A DNA stretch of 64,000 nt from Amycolatopsis taiwanensis DSM 45107 (GCF_000519205.1 NZ_KI912598.1:262390-326389); one strand, 5' to 3'; shown: positions 1 through 8,930, numbered from the stretch's first letter. Notes: generated by a model from the letters alone, not told the origin. Numbers and translations: made by a program.

Positions 1-19
1 GCTGGTGTGTCCCCGGTCG

Positions 20-215
20 GGGAGGGCGAGTTCTGGGTTCGGGTGGGTGAGTTCTGGATTCGGGTGGGTGAGTTCTGGATTCGGGTGGGCGAGTTTTGAG
101 GTCAGGCGGGTGAGCGCTGGGTTGGGGTGGGTGAGTTTTGAGGCTAGGTGGGTGAGTGCTGGGGCGGGGAGGTGAGTTCTGGGGTTGTGGCGAGTTCCGG
201 GGTTCAGGCGAGGAC
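20..215. repeat. degenerate tandem repeat, about 21 bp unit
   Basis: The first 215 bases are built from imperfect copies of a unit around GTGAGTTCTGGATTCGGGTG. The copies are near-identical at the left (about 45-95) and decay to the right (variants with GAGTTTTGAGG and GAGTGCTGGGG). No credible gene covers it; short frames across it are G-rich low-complexity translations. It resembles the GGGAACTCGCG-type tandem repeats at 25178-25250, 32570-32670 and 36800-36931. Confidence 0.75.
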
Positions 216-254
216 GCCAGGATCAGCCCACCCCGACCGGCTTCGATGTGGGCC

Positions 255-887
255 CTAGGCCGGCTCGACGGGTGCGACACCGTCCCATTCGGACAGTGGT
301 GCGCAGTGCCACCGCCAGCGCGCCAGCCGCGGTCGGCCCGGTAGTTCGATTCTGCCGTTGGCCCACAACAGCGCGTTCCACGCATCGACGTCCGTTGGCG
401 CCCAGGGAAAGAGCCGGTGCAATGTCGCGGCCGCGAGTTCGGAGTCCGGCTCGAAGGAGGTGCCGAGCCCCGTGGCCGCGTCCGCGGTGTGCACCAGTAA
501 CTCGTCGCACCCCATGGCCGCGAACCCGGACGGGTCGGCCAGGCCGAAGGGGTGCCAGCCCCGCTCGGTCTCCCGGGTGGTGGCCACGACCGCCCCCAGC
601 ACCCTCGCCCCCGTGGCGAGGGTGGCAACGAGATCGCGGAGAGGCGAATCCGCCTTCACCTCAAGTTCCAAAGTGGACAGCTCGGCGGGGCCCGCGGCGA
701 GGTCGTGCGCGTACCACGTGAGGCAGTTGCCGATGTGTGCGACCACTTCGGCGACCGTCATGCCCATCACTTCCACCCGGGCCGTCCAGTCGGCGTCCAG
801 ATGCTCCGAGAGAAAGGCGGTGCAGGCTTGTGCGGTGCGCCGGAGGATTGTCGCGTTCCCCCGCCCGTCGCCCGCCACCGCCCTCAA
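255..887 (-). CDS. maleylpyruvate isomerase / DinB-like metal-binding domain protein
   Basis: About 210 residues. The N-terminal half has the pattern of the mycothiol-dependent maleylpyruvate isomerase N-terminal (DinB-like) bundle: a Trp followed by MTVAEVVAHIGNCL, where the His is a candidate metal ligand. Further on, DELLVHTADAATGL matches the family's conserved E-L-x-x-H-x-x-D helix. Such proteins are cytosolic and often act in mycothiol-dependent chemistry, but most are uncharacterised and no substrate can be inferred. The start is a TTG with GGAG about eight bases upstream; an in-frame GTG at 878 is possible. It follows the symporter gene on the same strand by 21 bases. Confidence 0.7.
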   Translation of the reverse strand: MRAVAGDGRGNATILRRTAQACTAFLSEHLDADWTARVEVMGMTVAEVVAHIGNCLTWYAHDLAAGPAELSTLELEVKADSPLRDLVATLATGARVLGAVVATTRETERGWHPFGLADPSGFAAMGCDELLVHTADAATGLGTSFEPDSELAAATLHRLFPWAPTDVDAWNALLWANGRIELPGRPRLARWRWHCAPLSEWDGVAPVEPA

Positions 888-908
888 CGGAAGCGCTCCG
901 CGCCGCAG

Positions 909-2453
909 CTAGACAGTTTCTGTCTCCTTTTCTTCGGTGGTCGTTGCCCTCGGGTCCGGGGTGCGGTGGCGAAGGGACAGCAGACCACCGACCACCAGCG
1001 TGATGACCACCCCGAGCAAGGTATACCAGGGGAAGGCGAGCACGACCGGCTTCGCGCCGGGCGCGGGTGAGATCTTCACCCCGAGTACCACGAAGGCCAT
1101 TGCCGCGACCGTGACCACGAACGCGATGATCGCGTCGAGCTGGCGGGCACGCTTGATCAGCATGCCGAGGAAGAACGCACCGAGCATCGCGCCGTAGGTG
1201 TAGCCGGTGATGGACAGCCCCTGCTCGATCACCGGGTTGTTCCGGCTGCTGAACAGCGACCCGAACACGGCGAACACCACCGCCCAGACCAGGGTCCACA
1301 CCCGGCCGTGGCGCAGCAGCTTCGAGTCCTCCGGGGCGCGCCGGGTGAAGCGCTGGTAGAGGTCGGCGACGGTCGAGTTGGACAGCGCGTTGAGCGCCGA
1401 GGCCAGCGCACCCATGGTGGAGGCGAGGATCGCGGCGATCAGCAGCCCGGCCACGCCGACCGGCAGCTCGCTGGTGATGAAGTTGGTGAAGACGTCGTCG
1501 CTGCTCTTGACGCCGAGGTCCTTCAGGTTGCGGAACCCGTTGTGCGCCCACAACATCGCACCGACGAGCAGGAACAGTCCGAACTGGATGGTCACGGCGA
1601 TGCCGCTGCCGATCAACGCCTTGCGCCCGTCGGCCACGCTGCGGCAGGCCAGGAACCGTTGCACGATCAGCTGGTCGGTGCCGTGCGAGGCCATGGTGAA
1701 GATCGCGCCGCCGACCACCGCGGTGAGGAAGGCGTACTGGCTGGTCAGCAGGTGCAGCCCGGAGGAGTTGAAGTCGAACAGCTTGAACACACCGGCGTCG
1801 GACGCCCGCGACGTCCAGCCGCTGGGAAGCTTGGTGGCCAGCACGATCGCCGCGATGATCGCGCCGCCGACGTAGATCGACAGCTGGATGACGTCCACCC
1901 ACACCACCGCCTTGATCCCGCCGACCAGCGCGTAGATCACGGTGAGCGCGGTCAGCACGACCACGATCTGCCAGTACTGGGTATGCAGCCCGTAGTGGGA
2001 AAGGATCACCTGGATCGGGATCGCGCCGGCGAAGAGCCGGACGCCCTCGGCGAGCAGCCGGGTGATGATGAAGGCGATCGACGACACGGCCTGCATGGAC
2101 GACCCGAACCGCTGACCGAGGAAGGCGTAGGCGGTGGACTGCTTTCCCTTGAAGTAGCGGGGGAGCAGGATGAACGAGACGAGCGTCCGCCCGATGATGT
2201 AGCCGAAGGGCAGCTGCAGGTAGGTGAACCCGTTGTAGTTGCCGGAGGCCGCCCAGATCAGGCCGGGCGTGCTGATCACGGTCAGGGTCGAGGTTTCCGT
2301 GGCCACGATCGAGAAGCACACGGCCCACCACGGCAGGCTTCGCTCGCCGATGAAGTAGTCGGCGGCCGAGCGCTGGCGGCGCCCGACGAGGACACCGATC
2401 GCGGGCATCGCGGCCAGATAGACGACGATGATCGCCAGATCAACGGGATTCAT
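909..2453 (-). CDS. sodium:solute symporter (SSS family)
   Basis: 514 residues with about 13-14 predicted hydrophobic helices. It begins with a short exterior segment and a membrane helix (LAIIVVYLAAMPAIGVLVG), followed by the SSS signature region around RSAADYFIGERSLPWWAV, with STLTVISTPG in helix 2. Family members couple uptake of sugars, sialic acids, amino acids or other small solutes to the sodium gradient. It overlaps the upstream anmK stop by four bases (ATGA), so the two are probably translationally coupled. This suggests, as inference only, import of an amino sugar or anhydro-sugar destined for AnmK. The length is normal for the family. Confidence 0.9.
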   Translation of the reverse strand: MNPVDLAIIVVYLAAMPAIGVLVGRRQRSAADYFIGERSLPWWAVCFSIVATETSTLTVISTPGLIWAASGNYNGFTYLQLPFGYIIGRTLVSFILLPRYFKGKQSTAYAFLGQRFGSSMQAVSSIAFIITRLLAEGVRLFAGAIPIQVILSHYGLHTQYWQIVVVLTALTVIYALVGGIKAVVWVDVIQLSIYVGGAIIAAIVLATKLPSGWTSRASDAGVFKLFDFNSSGLHLLTSQYAFLTAVVGGAIFTMASHGTDQLIVQRFLACRSVADGRKALIGSGIAVTIQFGLFLLVGAMLWAHNGFRNLKDLGVKSSDDVFTNFITSELPVGVAGLLIAAILASTMGALASALNALSNSTVADLYQRFTRRAPEDSKLLRHGRVWTLVWAVVFAVFGSLFSSRNNPVIEQGLSITGYTYGAMLGAFFLGMLIKRARQLDAIIAFVVTVAAMAFVVLGVKISPAPGAKPVVLAFPWYTLLGVVITLVVGGLLSLRHRTPDPRATTTEEKETETV

Positions 2454-3661
2454 CTGTCTCTCCTATTCTCCGTTTCTCCGTGCGAGCCGGTCGCCACCCG
2501 CAGCCGGGTCCAGATCGCCGAATGTGGTGCCGGCAGGGTCAATCCGCCGGTGCCAGGGGTGATGCTGCCGAGCAGGCGGGGGCCGCGGGCCCCGGTGGCG
2601 CTGGGTACGTTGGCGGGCGCGCCGTGCCAGGTGAGCCAGCCGAGCAGCGCGGTCAGGTATGCCTCCTTCGCACCCCGCGGCAGACCGAACTCGTCGCTGG
2701 TGACCAGGCGGACGTCCGGCAGGTGAGCGGCGAGCGCGCGCATGAGGACCGGGTTCTCGACGCCACCGCCGGAGGCGATCACGATGTGCGCCGCGTGCCC
2801 GGCGCAAGCCTGCGCGATGGTGCGCGCGGTCAGTTCGGTGAGCGTGGCGAGCAGGTCCTCGGGCTCGATGCGGAGGCCGTCGGTCGCCGCCTGGAGATAG
2901 CCGGTGTGGAACAGCTCCTTGCCGGTCGACTTCGGTGGCGGGGCCTGGTAGTAGGGCTCGGCGAGCAGGCGGGCGAGCAGGTCTTCGTGCACCCGGCCCT
3001 TGGCGGCGAGCGCGCCGTCGAGGTCGCTGCGCGCGCCGGTGGTCTGGAAGGCGGCCAGGTCGAGCAGGGCGTTGCCGGGGCCGGTGTCGTAGGCGGTGAC
3101 CCTGCCGGTATCACCGGGTTCGACGACGGTCACGTTGGCGATGCCGCCGATGTTCAGGGCTATCGCGGGCCGTCCGGCGGACTCGGCGAGGTCGCGCAGC
3201 CAGAGCCGGTCGAAGGTGCTGGCCAGCGGGGCGCCGTGGCCACCGGCGGCGATGTCACGGACGCGCAGGTCGGCGACCACGGGAAGGCCGGTGCGTTCGG
3301 CGATCCAGGCGGGCTGGCCCAGTTGCAGGCTGCCCCGTGCCTGGCCGTCCTCGACCCAGTGGAACAGCGTCTGACCGAGGGAGGCGACCAGGTCCGCGGG
3401 GCCGAACCGGTCGATGCCGTGGCGGGCGGCCTCGGCAAAGGACTGTCCGACCTCGACGTCGAGCTTGGTCAACTGTTCGGCCGTGGTGCCGGCGGGCGGG
3501 AGCGCGGCGAGCAGGCCCGCCCGCAGCGCGTCCGGATAGGACACCTCGCAGTCACCGACGGGCGTCAGCACGATTTCGTCCCGGCCGGCGCGCAGATCCG
3601 CGACCGCCACGTCGATCCCGTCCATCGACGTGCCGGAGATCAGCCCCACGACCCGTTCCAT
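2450..3661 (-). CDS. anmK: anhydro-N-acetylmuramic acid kinase
   Basis: 403 residues. The enzyme converts 1,6-anhydro-MurNAc plus ATP and water to MurNAc-6-phosphate in peptidoglycan recycling. The start region VVGLISGTSMDGIDVAVADL is the family's N-terminal phosphate-binding and catalytic motif. AYDTGPGNALLD and IASGGGVENPVLM are further ASKHA-fold motifs. The ATG at 3661 is chosen because the family begins right at the GLISGTSMDG strand; an upstream in-frame ATG at 3724 would add 21 unlike residues. It is first in a likely operon with the symporter gene. Confidence 0.93.
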   Translation of the reverse strand: MERVVGLISGTSMDGIDVAVADLRAGRDEIVLTPVGDCEVSYPDALRAGLLAALPPAGTTAEQLTKLDVEVGQSFAEAARHGIDRFGPADLVASLGQTLFHWVEDGQARGSLQLGQPAWIAERTGLPVVADLRVRDIAAGGHGAPLASTFDRLWLRDLAESAGRPAIALNIGGIANVTVVEPGDTGRVTAYDTGPGNALLDLAAFQTTGARSDLDGALAAKGRVHEDLLARLLAEPYYQAPPPKSTGKELFHTGYLQAATDGLRIEPEDLLATLTELTARTIAQACAGHAAHIVIASGGGVENPVLMRALAAHLPDVRLVTSDEFGLPRGAKEAYLTALLGWLTWHGAPANVPSATGARGPRLLGSITPGTGGLTLPAPHSAIWTRLRVATGSHGETENRRDR

Positions 3662-3723
3662 CACCAGCAGTGGTCTAGGCCATTTTTGACGAAGACGCAA
3701 GCCACCTGGCCACTTCTTTTCCA

Positions 3724-3840
3724 CACGGTTACGCGGAGTCGTGTGGACGCTCCGCTACTCCGTGTCGCACGAGCCTCCGCCCCCATCCCCCGACCGGGGC
3801 AAGCCCCCAGACCCCCGGAGCGCTCGAGCCGGGCGCCCCT
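3724..3840. repeat. GC-rich hairpin repeat between anmK and ftsY
   Basis: The divergent anmK/ftsY gap holds a C/G-run palindromic element at about 3777-3823 (core CCCCCGACCGGGGCAAGCCC). Related hairpins lie in inverse orientation at 17768-17820 and in rearranged form at 57665-57712. No gene is seen here. Confidence 0.6.
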
Positions 3841-3903
3841 AAAGTGGCTTTATCGGTGCCGAGGTCATACGGGCGCCGAGCGAAAGGATGCGAGGATTAC
3901 GGA

Positions 3904-5328
3904 GTGTCGAGCAACCTCTGGTGGGTATGGATAGTCGTCGTCGTAGCCGTGCTGCTGACGACTTTGCTGGTCACCGGGCTGACCGTGGCGCGAAGGCGCC
4001 GGATCAGCATGACCGGGACCACCCCCACCGAGACCAGGCCGAAAGGCGGCGGATACCAGGCCGGCGGGGGGATCGCGCTCGCGCCGGGCGGCGAAAAGAC
4101 CGGCGGGGAGGCCGCCGAGGAGACCGGCGGCGAAACCGTAGCGCCACCGCACCCCGCGGGGGAGCGCACCGAGGTCGACGGCCAGCCCGGGGTCGGAGAC
4201 GACGCCGCGGTGCCGCGGGACGCGCCGCGCCGCACCGTCACCGATGTCGCCCTTCCCGAGGCGGTCGCCCTTCCCGAGACGGAAGCTCCCCCGGCGCCGG
4301 TGGAAGCTCCCGCGCCAGTGCCGGCTCTCGCACCGCTGCAGGTCGAGGCTCCCGCGGTGCCGGAACCGGCTCCCGCCCCGGTCACCGAGGAGATCGCACC
4401 GACCACCGGCCGCATGGAACGGCTGCGCGGGCGGCTGTCGAAGTCCCGCTCGATGTTCGGCCAGAGTCTGCTCGGGCTGCTCGGTGCGGGCGATCTCGAC
4501 GAGGACTCCTGGCAGGACGTCGAGGACACGCTGCTGATGGCCGACCTCGGTGCCGCTACCACGACCGAGATCGTCGAGACGCTGCGTGCCGAGATCACCC
4601 GCCGCGGGGTGCGCACGCCCGAGCAGGCCAGGGTTCTGCTGCACGAGGTGCTCACGAACGCGCTCGAGCCCGCCTTCGACCGTGCGGTTCGCGCATTGCC
4701 GCACTCCCTCGACGGCGAGAAGCGGCCGGCGGTGGTGCTGGTGGCCGGGGTCAACGGCACCGGCAAGACCACCACGACCGGCAAGCTCGCCCGGGTGCTC
4801 GTCGCGCAGGGCAGCCAGGTGGTGCTCGGCGCTGCGGACACCTTCCGTGCCGCTGCCGCCGAGCAGTTGCAGACCTGGTCCGAGCGGGTGGGCGCGGAGG
4901 TGGTGCGCGGCAACGAGGGTGCGGACCCGGCGGCGGTCGCCTTCGATGCCGTGAAGCGCGGCATCGTGACCGGCGTGGACGCGGTGCTCATCGACACCGC
5001 GGGCCGGCTGCACACCAAGACCGGGCTGATGGACGAGCTCGGCAAGGTCAAGCGGGTCGTGGAGAAGCAGGCCAAGGTGGACGAGGTGCTCCTCGTGCTG
5101 GACGCCACGACCGGCCAGAACGGCCTCGCGCAGGCACGCGTGTTCGCCGAGGTCATCGACGTCACCGGGATCGTGCTGACCAAGTTGGACGGCACCGCCA
5201 AGGGCGGGATCGTGTTCCAGGTGCAGCGCGAGCTGGGCGTCCCGGTCAAGCTGGTCGGCCTTGGCGAGGGGCCCGATGACCTCGCCCCGTTCGAGCCCGG
5301 AGCGTTCGTTAACGCACTCCTCGGCTGA
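3904..5328 (+). CDS. ftsY: signal recognition particle receptor FtsY
   Basis: 474 residues from the GTG at 3904. The order is an N-terminal membrane helix (LWWVWIVVVVAVLLTTLLVT), a basic stop-transfer, an acidic Pro/Ala-rich linker (to about residue 170), then the SRP54-type NG domain. GTPase motifs are clear: G1 GVNGTGKTTTTGKL, G3 DTAGRLHTK and G4 TKLDGTAKGG. It docks Ffh-bound ribosomes at the membrane translocon. An upstream in-frame ATG at 3844 would put soluble residues before the helix, which is less likely. The neighbouring smc and amt genes usual in Actinobacteria are absent; a duplicated ESX-like cassette follows. Confidence 0.95.
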   Translation: MSSNLWWVWIVVVVAVLLTTLLVTGLTVARRRRISMTGTTPTETRPKGGGYQAGGGIALAPGGEKTGGEAAEETGGETVAPPHPAGERTEVDGQPGVGDDAAVPRDAPRRTVTDVALPEAVALPETEAPPAPVEAPAPVPALAPLQVEAPAVPEPAPAPVTEEIAPTTGRMERLRGRLSKSRSMFGQSLLGLLGAGDLDEDSWQDVEDTLLMADLGAATTTEIVETLRAEITRRGVRTPEQARVLLHEVLTNALEPAFDRAVRALPHSLDGEKRPAVVLVAGVNGTGKTTTTGKLARVLVAQGSQVVLGAADTFRAAAAEQLQTWSERVGAEVVRGNEGADPAAVAFDAVKRGIVTGVDAVLIDTAGRLHTKTGLMDELGKVKRVVEKQAKVDEVLLVLDATTGQNGLAQARVFAEVIDVTGIVLTKLDGTAKGGIVFQVQRELGVPVKLVGLGEGPDDLAPFEPGAFVNALLG

Positions 5329-5329
5329 A

Positions 5330-5350
5330 TTCCGGTAGGCGGAACCGGAA
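5330..5350 (+). terminator. weak hairpin after ftsY
   Basis: TTCCGGT and ACCGGAA form a perfect 7-bp stem with a 7-base loop, starting one base after the ftsY stop codon. There is no U-run behind it, so termination is only a possibility. Confidence 0.35.
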
Positions 5351-5542
5351 GGCTCTTCGGGGCGTCAGATGGGCGGTCCGGTCAACGGCGGACAAAGCTG
5401 CACATAAGTGGCGAGGCAAGCTGCCCGTCTACGTGCAGCGATGTCGGATGTGACCGGAACATCCCGATTCTGTCACGAATTGACATTCGTCCAGATCTGG
5501 ATAAAATCGTCCGTCCGAGTGAGTCGATCTTGGGGGTTTTGT

Positions 5543-5902
5543 ATGACCGCGGGGTTCGGTGCGGTCCCGGACGAGCTACGCGAGACAGCCGGCCGGATTG
5601 CCGATGTGGCAGGTGGCGCCATCGGGATGGCCTGGAACGGCCCAAGCGGCGACTACGGGCATGCCGGGGTGCAGGCAGGCTGGGCGCAGTTCGTTGAGGA
5701 CATCAAGGCGCAGGTCGAGCAACTGCTGGAAAAGGCAAACGGACACGGCGACGACCTCAAGGCCGCCGCCGTGAAGTATCTGGAGTCCGAGCAGTCGGCC
5801 GGCAGCGTGCTGAGCGGGCTCGGCGAGATGGTCGATTCCCTGGCGCCCGCCGGTATCGCGGGCGGCGCCATCTCGAGCGTTCTCGACGGGAAGCAGGGCT
5901 GA
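5543..5902 (+). CDS. short WxG (ESX-like) protein, cassette copy 1
   Basis: 119 residues, mostly helical. It has a WNG (W-x-G) turn near residue 33 followed by GDYGHAGVQAGWAQFVED, and a Y-L-E-S-E (YxxxE) motif near residue 78, which fits the C-terminal export signal of type VII substrates. The tail is Gly/Ala-rich. The start is the ATG at 5543; earlier in-frame starts encode unrelated sequence. Its stop overlaps the next start by one base (TGATG). A paralogue in the same relative position begins at 8415. Identification as a secreted ESX-like partner is inference from these motifs. Confidence 0.75.
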   Translation: MTAGFGAVPDELRETAGRIADVAGGAIGMAWNGPSGDYGHAGVQAGWAQFVEDIKAQVEQLLEKANGHGDDLKAAAVKYLESEQSAGSVLSGLGEMVDSLAPAGIAGGAISSVLDGKQG

Positions 5903-7299
5903 TGGCTGAACTGGGGGAAACAACCAACCCGAAAGACCTCATTCCCGGTGAACCGGGCGCGATCACGAACGACCTTCGCGGCCTGCTCGGCAACATCAAG
6001 GGCCTGCACGGGATCGGCGGAGATCTCGGTCGGATCGACCCGGTGCAGTGGGTCGGGGAGGCCAGTTCGGCCTTCCGGGACAAGTTCAGCGCCGAGCCGC
6101 CCAAGTGGCTGAACGCGGCCGAGTTGATCGGCGAGAGCGGCAAGTACCTGGCCGATTACGGGGATGTGCTCACCTGGGCGCAGGGCCAGGCCCAGCGCGC
6201 GATCGAGATGTACACGCAGGCGCAGGCGGCCAGTCGGGCCGCCGCCGCAAAGTACGACGTGCAGGCGCAGGCGGCGCAGGCCGCGGGGCAGATGATCGCG
6301 CCGTTCGCCGATCCTGCCCAGGGCGCCATGCAGAACGCGCAGGGCATCCTGTCCCAGGCCCGCCAGGCGCTGGAACAGGCCGGCGGTGCCGTGGCGTACG
6401 CCTTCGGGCTCGAGCCGGATGGCGAGGGCAAATACTCGAAGACCCTCGGTGAGCGGGAGTTCGGCGCCGACAACCGGCAGAAGCAGCGGCGTTGGGATCC
6501 GGCAACGGGGCAGTGGGTCGAAGAAGACCCCGGTGGCTGGCAGCGCAACCGGTTCGGCAAGAGCTACTCGAAAGAGTTCGGCAACCAGGCGGATGGCCTG
6601 CTCGGCAGCGGCATCGGCGACCTGCTCAAGGGACTGGGCATCGACGTCCCAGAGAAGACCTGGAAGGCCTCGGCCGACGTCGCCCTGCTGGAAGGCTCGA
6701 TCGAAGGCAAGTTCGACTCGGGACTGGTCTCGGGCAGCGGCAAGCTCGAGGGTGGGGTGCTGGGCGCGGGTGCGAGCGCGGAGGCCACTGCGAGCTGGCT
6801 GGGCGTGAGCGGAAAGGCTGAGGCCGAGGCCTACCTGGCCAAGGGCAGCGCGGAGGGCGAACTCAAGTTCGGTGATCATGCCGGGGTCTCCGGCAAGGGC
6901 GAGGCCTTTGTCGGCGCCAAGGCCGAGGCTGAGGGCAACATCGGCTGGACCGGCGCCGAAGGGAGCGCGTCGGCGTTCGCCGGGGCCAGGGCCGAAGGTG
7001 AGGCCAGTGCCGAGGTGGCCGGGGTGGGCGCCGGTGTGACCGGTGAGGCATGGGCCGGTGCCGGTGCCGAGGCCAGCGGCCAGTTCGGCATGGGCAACGA
7101 CGGCAAGTTCCACGTCGGCGGATCGGTGGGCGTGGCGCTCGGTGTTGGTGGCAAGGTCGGTTTCGACGTCTCTGTCGACCCGGGCGAGGTCGTCTCTACA
7201 GTTACAGATACGGCCAAAGAGGTCGGCAATGTCGCCTCGGATGTCGGCCATGGCATCGCCTCTGGCGCCAAGAGCGTCGGCCACTTCCTTGGCTTCTAG
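5902..7299 (+). CDS. large WxG / T7SS-signal protein with Ala/Gly-rich tail, cassette copy 1
   Basis: 465 residues. Residues 1-130 form a helical T7SS-type domain with VQWVGEASSAFRDKF (W-x-G) and a conserved start AELGETTNPKDLIPGEP. A charged linker (about 170-225) leads to some 220 residues of alternating Ala/Gly/Glu sequence such as GEASAEVAGVGAG, ending in a short helical tail (GHFLGF). The alternating pattern suggests repetitive beta structure. No nuclease, deaminase, ADP-ribosyltransferase or other toxin motif is visible. It is presumably the partner of the 119-residue WxG protein just upstream. A paralogue lies at 8931-10286. Confidence 0.75.
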   Translation: MAELGETTNPKDLIPGEPGAITNDLRGLLGNIKGLHGIGGDLGRIDPVQWVGEASSAFRDKFSAEPPKWLNAAELIGESGKYLADYGDVLTWAQGQAQRAIEMYTQAQAASRAAAAKYDVQAQAAQAAGQMIAPFADPAQGAMQNAQGILSQARQALEQAGGAVAYAFGLEPDGEGKYSKTLGEREFGADNRQKQRRWDPATGQWVEEDPGGWQRNRFGKSYSKEFGNQADGLLGSGIGDLLKGLGIDVPEKTWKASADVALLEGSIEGKFDSGLVSGSGKLEGGVLGAGASAEATASWLGVSGKAEAEAYLAKGSAEGELKFGDHAGVSGKGEAFVGAKAEAEGNIGWTGAEGSASAFAGARAEGEASAEVAGVGAGVTGEAWAGAGAEASGQFGMGNDGKFHVGGSVGVALGVGGKVGFDVSVDPGEVVSTVTDTAKEVGNVASDVGHGIASGAKSVGHFLGF

Positions 7300-7320
7300 T
7301 AACGGATTCGGAGAGATAGC

Positions 7321-7812
7321 GTGGTAGCCACCATCCCGGTGCCGATCCAGTTCTCGCTGCCTGAAGGCTGGCGGTCGGTGCCCCCGGATCAGGCCGGCGC
7401 GCCGGGGGCCGCGTTCGTGGCCTTGCATCCTCCGGCCAGCCAGGGCTTCACGGCCAACATCACGATCAGTGGTGAGCTGCACGCCGACGACGTGCCGTTG
7501 ACGCAGATCGCCGACGACGCCGTGGACCGGCTGCGCGCCGGGGCCCGTGAGGTGCAACTCGGCCGGCGCTCCGAGGTCGGTTCGCCGGCGAGCCCGGGCC
7601 TGACCCAGGCGGTCCGCCTGTCGGTCCTGATCAACGGGGCGCCGGCCGAGATCGTGCAGTTCCAGGTCTTCCTGGCCATGCGAGACACCCGTGACCCGCG
7701 CCGGCGGGCCGTGCTGCACGTCGTCCTGAGTTCGCTGCCCGAGCAGTTCGCCGGAGTCATCGACGATTTCCAGAAGTTCATCGAGACCATTCGACCCGAG
7801 GTACAGCAGTGA
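7321..7812 (+). CDS. LpqN-like / PsbP-fold protein, cassette copy 1
   Basis: 163 residues, soluble, with no signal peptide or lipobox. It starts VATIPVPIQFSLPEGWRSV and continues with ANITISGEL and a mixed alpha/beta pattern typical of the LpqN/LpqT (PsbP/Mog1-like) superfamily. The GTG start has GGAGAG about seven bases upstream, and the paralogue at 10465 begins identically. In a cassette with WxG proteins it could be a cytosolic chaperone-like or adaptor protein; that role is inference. Its stop overlaps the next start (GTGA). Confidence 0.65.
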   Translation: MVATIPVPIQFSLPEGWRSVPPDQAGAPGAAFVALHPPASQGFTANITISGELHADDVPLTQIADDAVDRLRAGAREVQLGRRSEVGSPASPGLTQAVRLSVLINGAPAEIVQFQVFLAMRDTRDPRRRAVLHVVLSSLPEQFAGVIDDFQKFIETIRPEVQQ

Positions 7813-8285
7813 GTGAGACGGCCGATCAGTTGTTGCGCCGGATCGAAGCGATCGACACCGTCGCCGCGGACAACCGCCAGCGGGCCGAGACCTACCAGCG
7901 CATGACCGAGGAGCTGCAGGCCGTCGAGGCGAGCGCCACCTCGCCCGACGAGGTGGTGACCGTGGTCGCCGGCCCTGGTGGTGCGATCACGTCGATCACC
8001 TTCACCGACCGGGTGCGCACCGTCTCACCCGAGGCGCTGTCGGCCACCGTCATGCACACCCTGGCCGCGGCCCGGGCCAACGCGGCGCAGGCACAGGCCG
8101 AGGTGGTGCGCCGCGGCCTCGGCGACACCGAGCTGCTGGACCGGGTGCTCGACTCCGACGAGCGGATCTTCGGCGATCAGCGGCCCCGCGACCCCGGCCC
8201 CGCGCCGGCACCCACCACCCGCAGCCGACACGCCCGCAGGAACGAAGACGAGTTCTTCGAGGACTTCAACGTGTTCCGGCGCTGA
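7809..8285 (+). CDS. YbaB/EbfC-family (EspL-like) protein, cassette copy 1
   Basis: 158 residues. A helix-strand-helix core (VVTVVAGPGGAITSITFTD) matches the YbaB/EbfC nucleoid-associated fold. EspL in the mycobacterial ESX-1 locus has the same fold, which makes it the natural comparison for a member next to WxG proteins. A linker rich in Pro and Arg ends in an acidic/aromatic tail, EDEFFEDFNVF. The tail recurs, duplicated, in the paralogue at 10953. The GTG start overlaps the previous stop. It could bind DNA or act as a secretion chaperone; the sequence does not decide. Confidence 0.75.
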   Translation: MSETADQLLRRIEAIDTVAADNRQRAETYQRMTEELQAVEASATSPDEVVTVVAGPGGAITSITFTDRVRTVSPEALSATVMHTLAAARANAAQAQAEVVRRGLGDTELLDRVLDSDERIFGDQRPRDPGPAPAPTTRSRHARRNEDEFFEDFNVFRR

Positions 8286-8414
8286 TTGATCCGGCGAGGA
8301 CCGCAGTCGCTCACGGTTCGCAGCAGGCCCTTGACAAAACGTGCTCGTCTCAGAACAATCTTGCCCGAAATGACCGGCTGAGGGGCCGGCGGGGGAGCCG
8401 TCGAGGGGGACCGC

Positions 8415-8927
8415 GTGACGGACGGGTTTCGTGCTGTCTTTGACGATCTACATCGGACCGCCAACCAGATCGGGGAGGCCGTTCAGGCCGTCGCCGAATT
8501 GCCGTGGCAGGGCCCGAGCGGGGACTTCGGGCACCGCGGTGTGCAGGTGGGCTGGACGCAGTTCCTCGAGGACGCGAGCGCGGAGATCGAGAAGCTGCTC
8601 GAAAAGGCGGGCGAGCACAGCGACGGGCTTCGCGCCGCGGCCGGGCTTTACCAGGAGTCCGACGACGAGGGCGGTTTCGTTCTCGGCAATATCGGCGACC
8701 TGCTCGACCCGGGCGACGGAACGGTCGGCGGCGGTTTCACCGGCGGGATCAAGGATGTCGTTGACAAGGCAACCGGAAACTCGGCCGGAATCGCCGGCTT
8801 CATGAGCCCTCAACGGGCCGCGCAACTCTTCCCGGACGGCGGCATCGCGAGCCGGCTCGACCCCGATTTCCCCGACGCCGGCCAGGTGGGGCGGGAACTG
8901 CGAGAAGGCCGGGACGGGGCGCTTTAG
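8415..8927 (+). CDS. short WxG (ESX-like) protein, cassette copy 2
   Basis: 170 residues, paralogue of the 119-residue protein at 5543. WQG is followed by GDFGHRGVQVGWTQFLED, and Y-Q-E-S-D gives the YxxxD motif. It carries about 50 extra C-terminal residues (including MSPQRAAQLFPDGG) not present in copy 1, so the copies have diverged in length. It starts at a GTG after a 129-base gap from copy 1's last gene, with AGGGGGA-like sequence upstream. It is followed after three bases by the large WxG gene. Confidence 0.75.
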   Translation: MTDGFRAVFDDLHRTANQIGEAVQAVAELPWQGPSGDFGHRGVQVGWTQFLEDASAEIEKLLEKAGEHSDGLRAAAGLYQESDDEGGFVLGNIGDLLDPGDGTVGGGFTGGIKDVVDKATGNSAGIAGFMSPQRAAQLFPDGGIASRLDPDFPDAGQVGRELREGRDGAL

Positions 8928-8930
8928 GAG

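Noticed and set aside
1308..2726. Long plus-strand frame of 472 codons opposite the symporter gene.
   Set aside because: It is the complement of a well-supported membrane protein; its translation is Gln/Arg/Asp-rich with no motif. Codon position GC favours the minus-strand gene.
3844..3903. FtsY start at the upstream ATG 3844.
   Set aside because: It would place 20 charged residues before the membrane helix; the GTG at 3904 begins directly at the helix.
5902..7299. Polymorphic toxin with a C-terminal toxin domain.
   Set aside because: No catalytic motif is visible in the C-terminus and no immunity-like gene follows; the two copies share the same terminal segment, unlike toxins that vary there.
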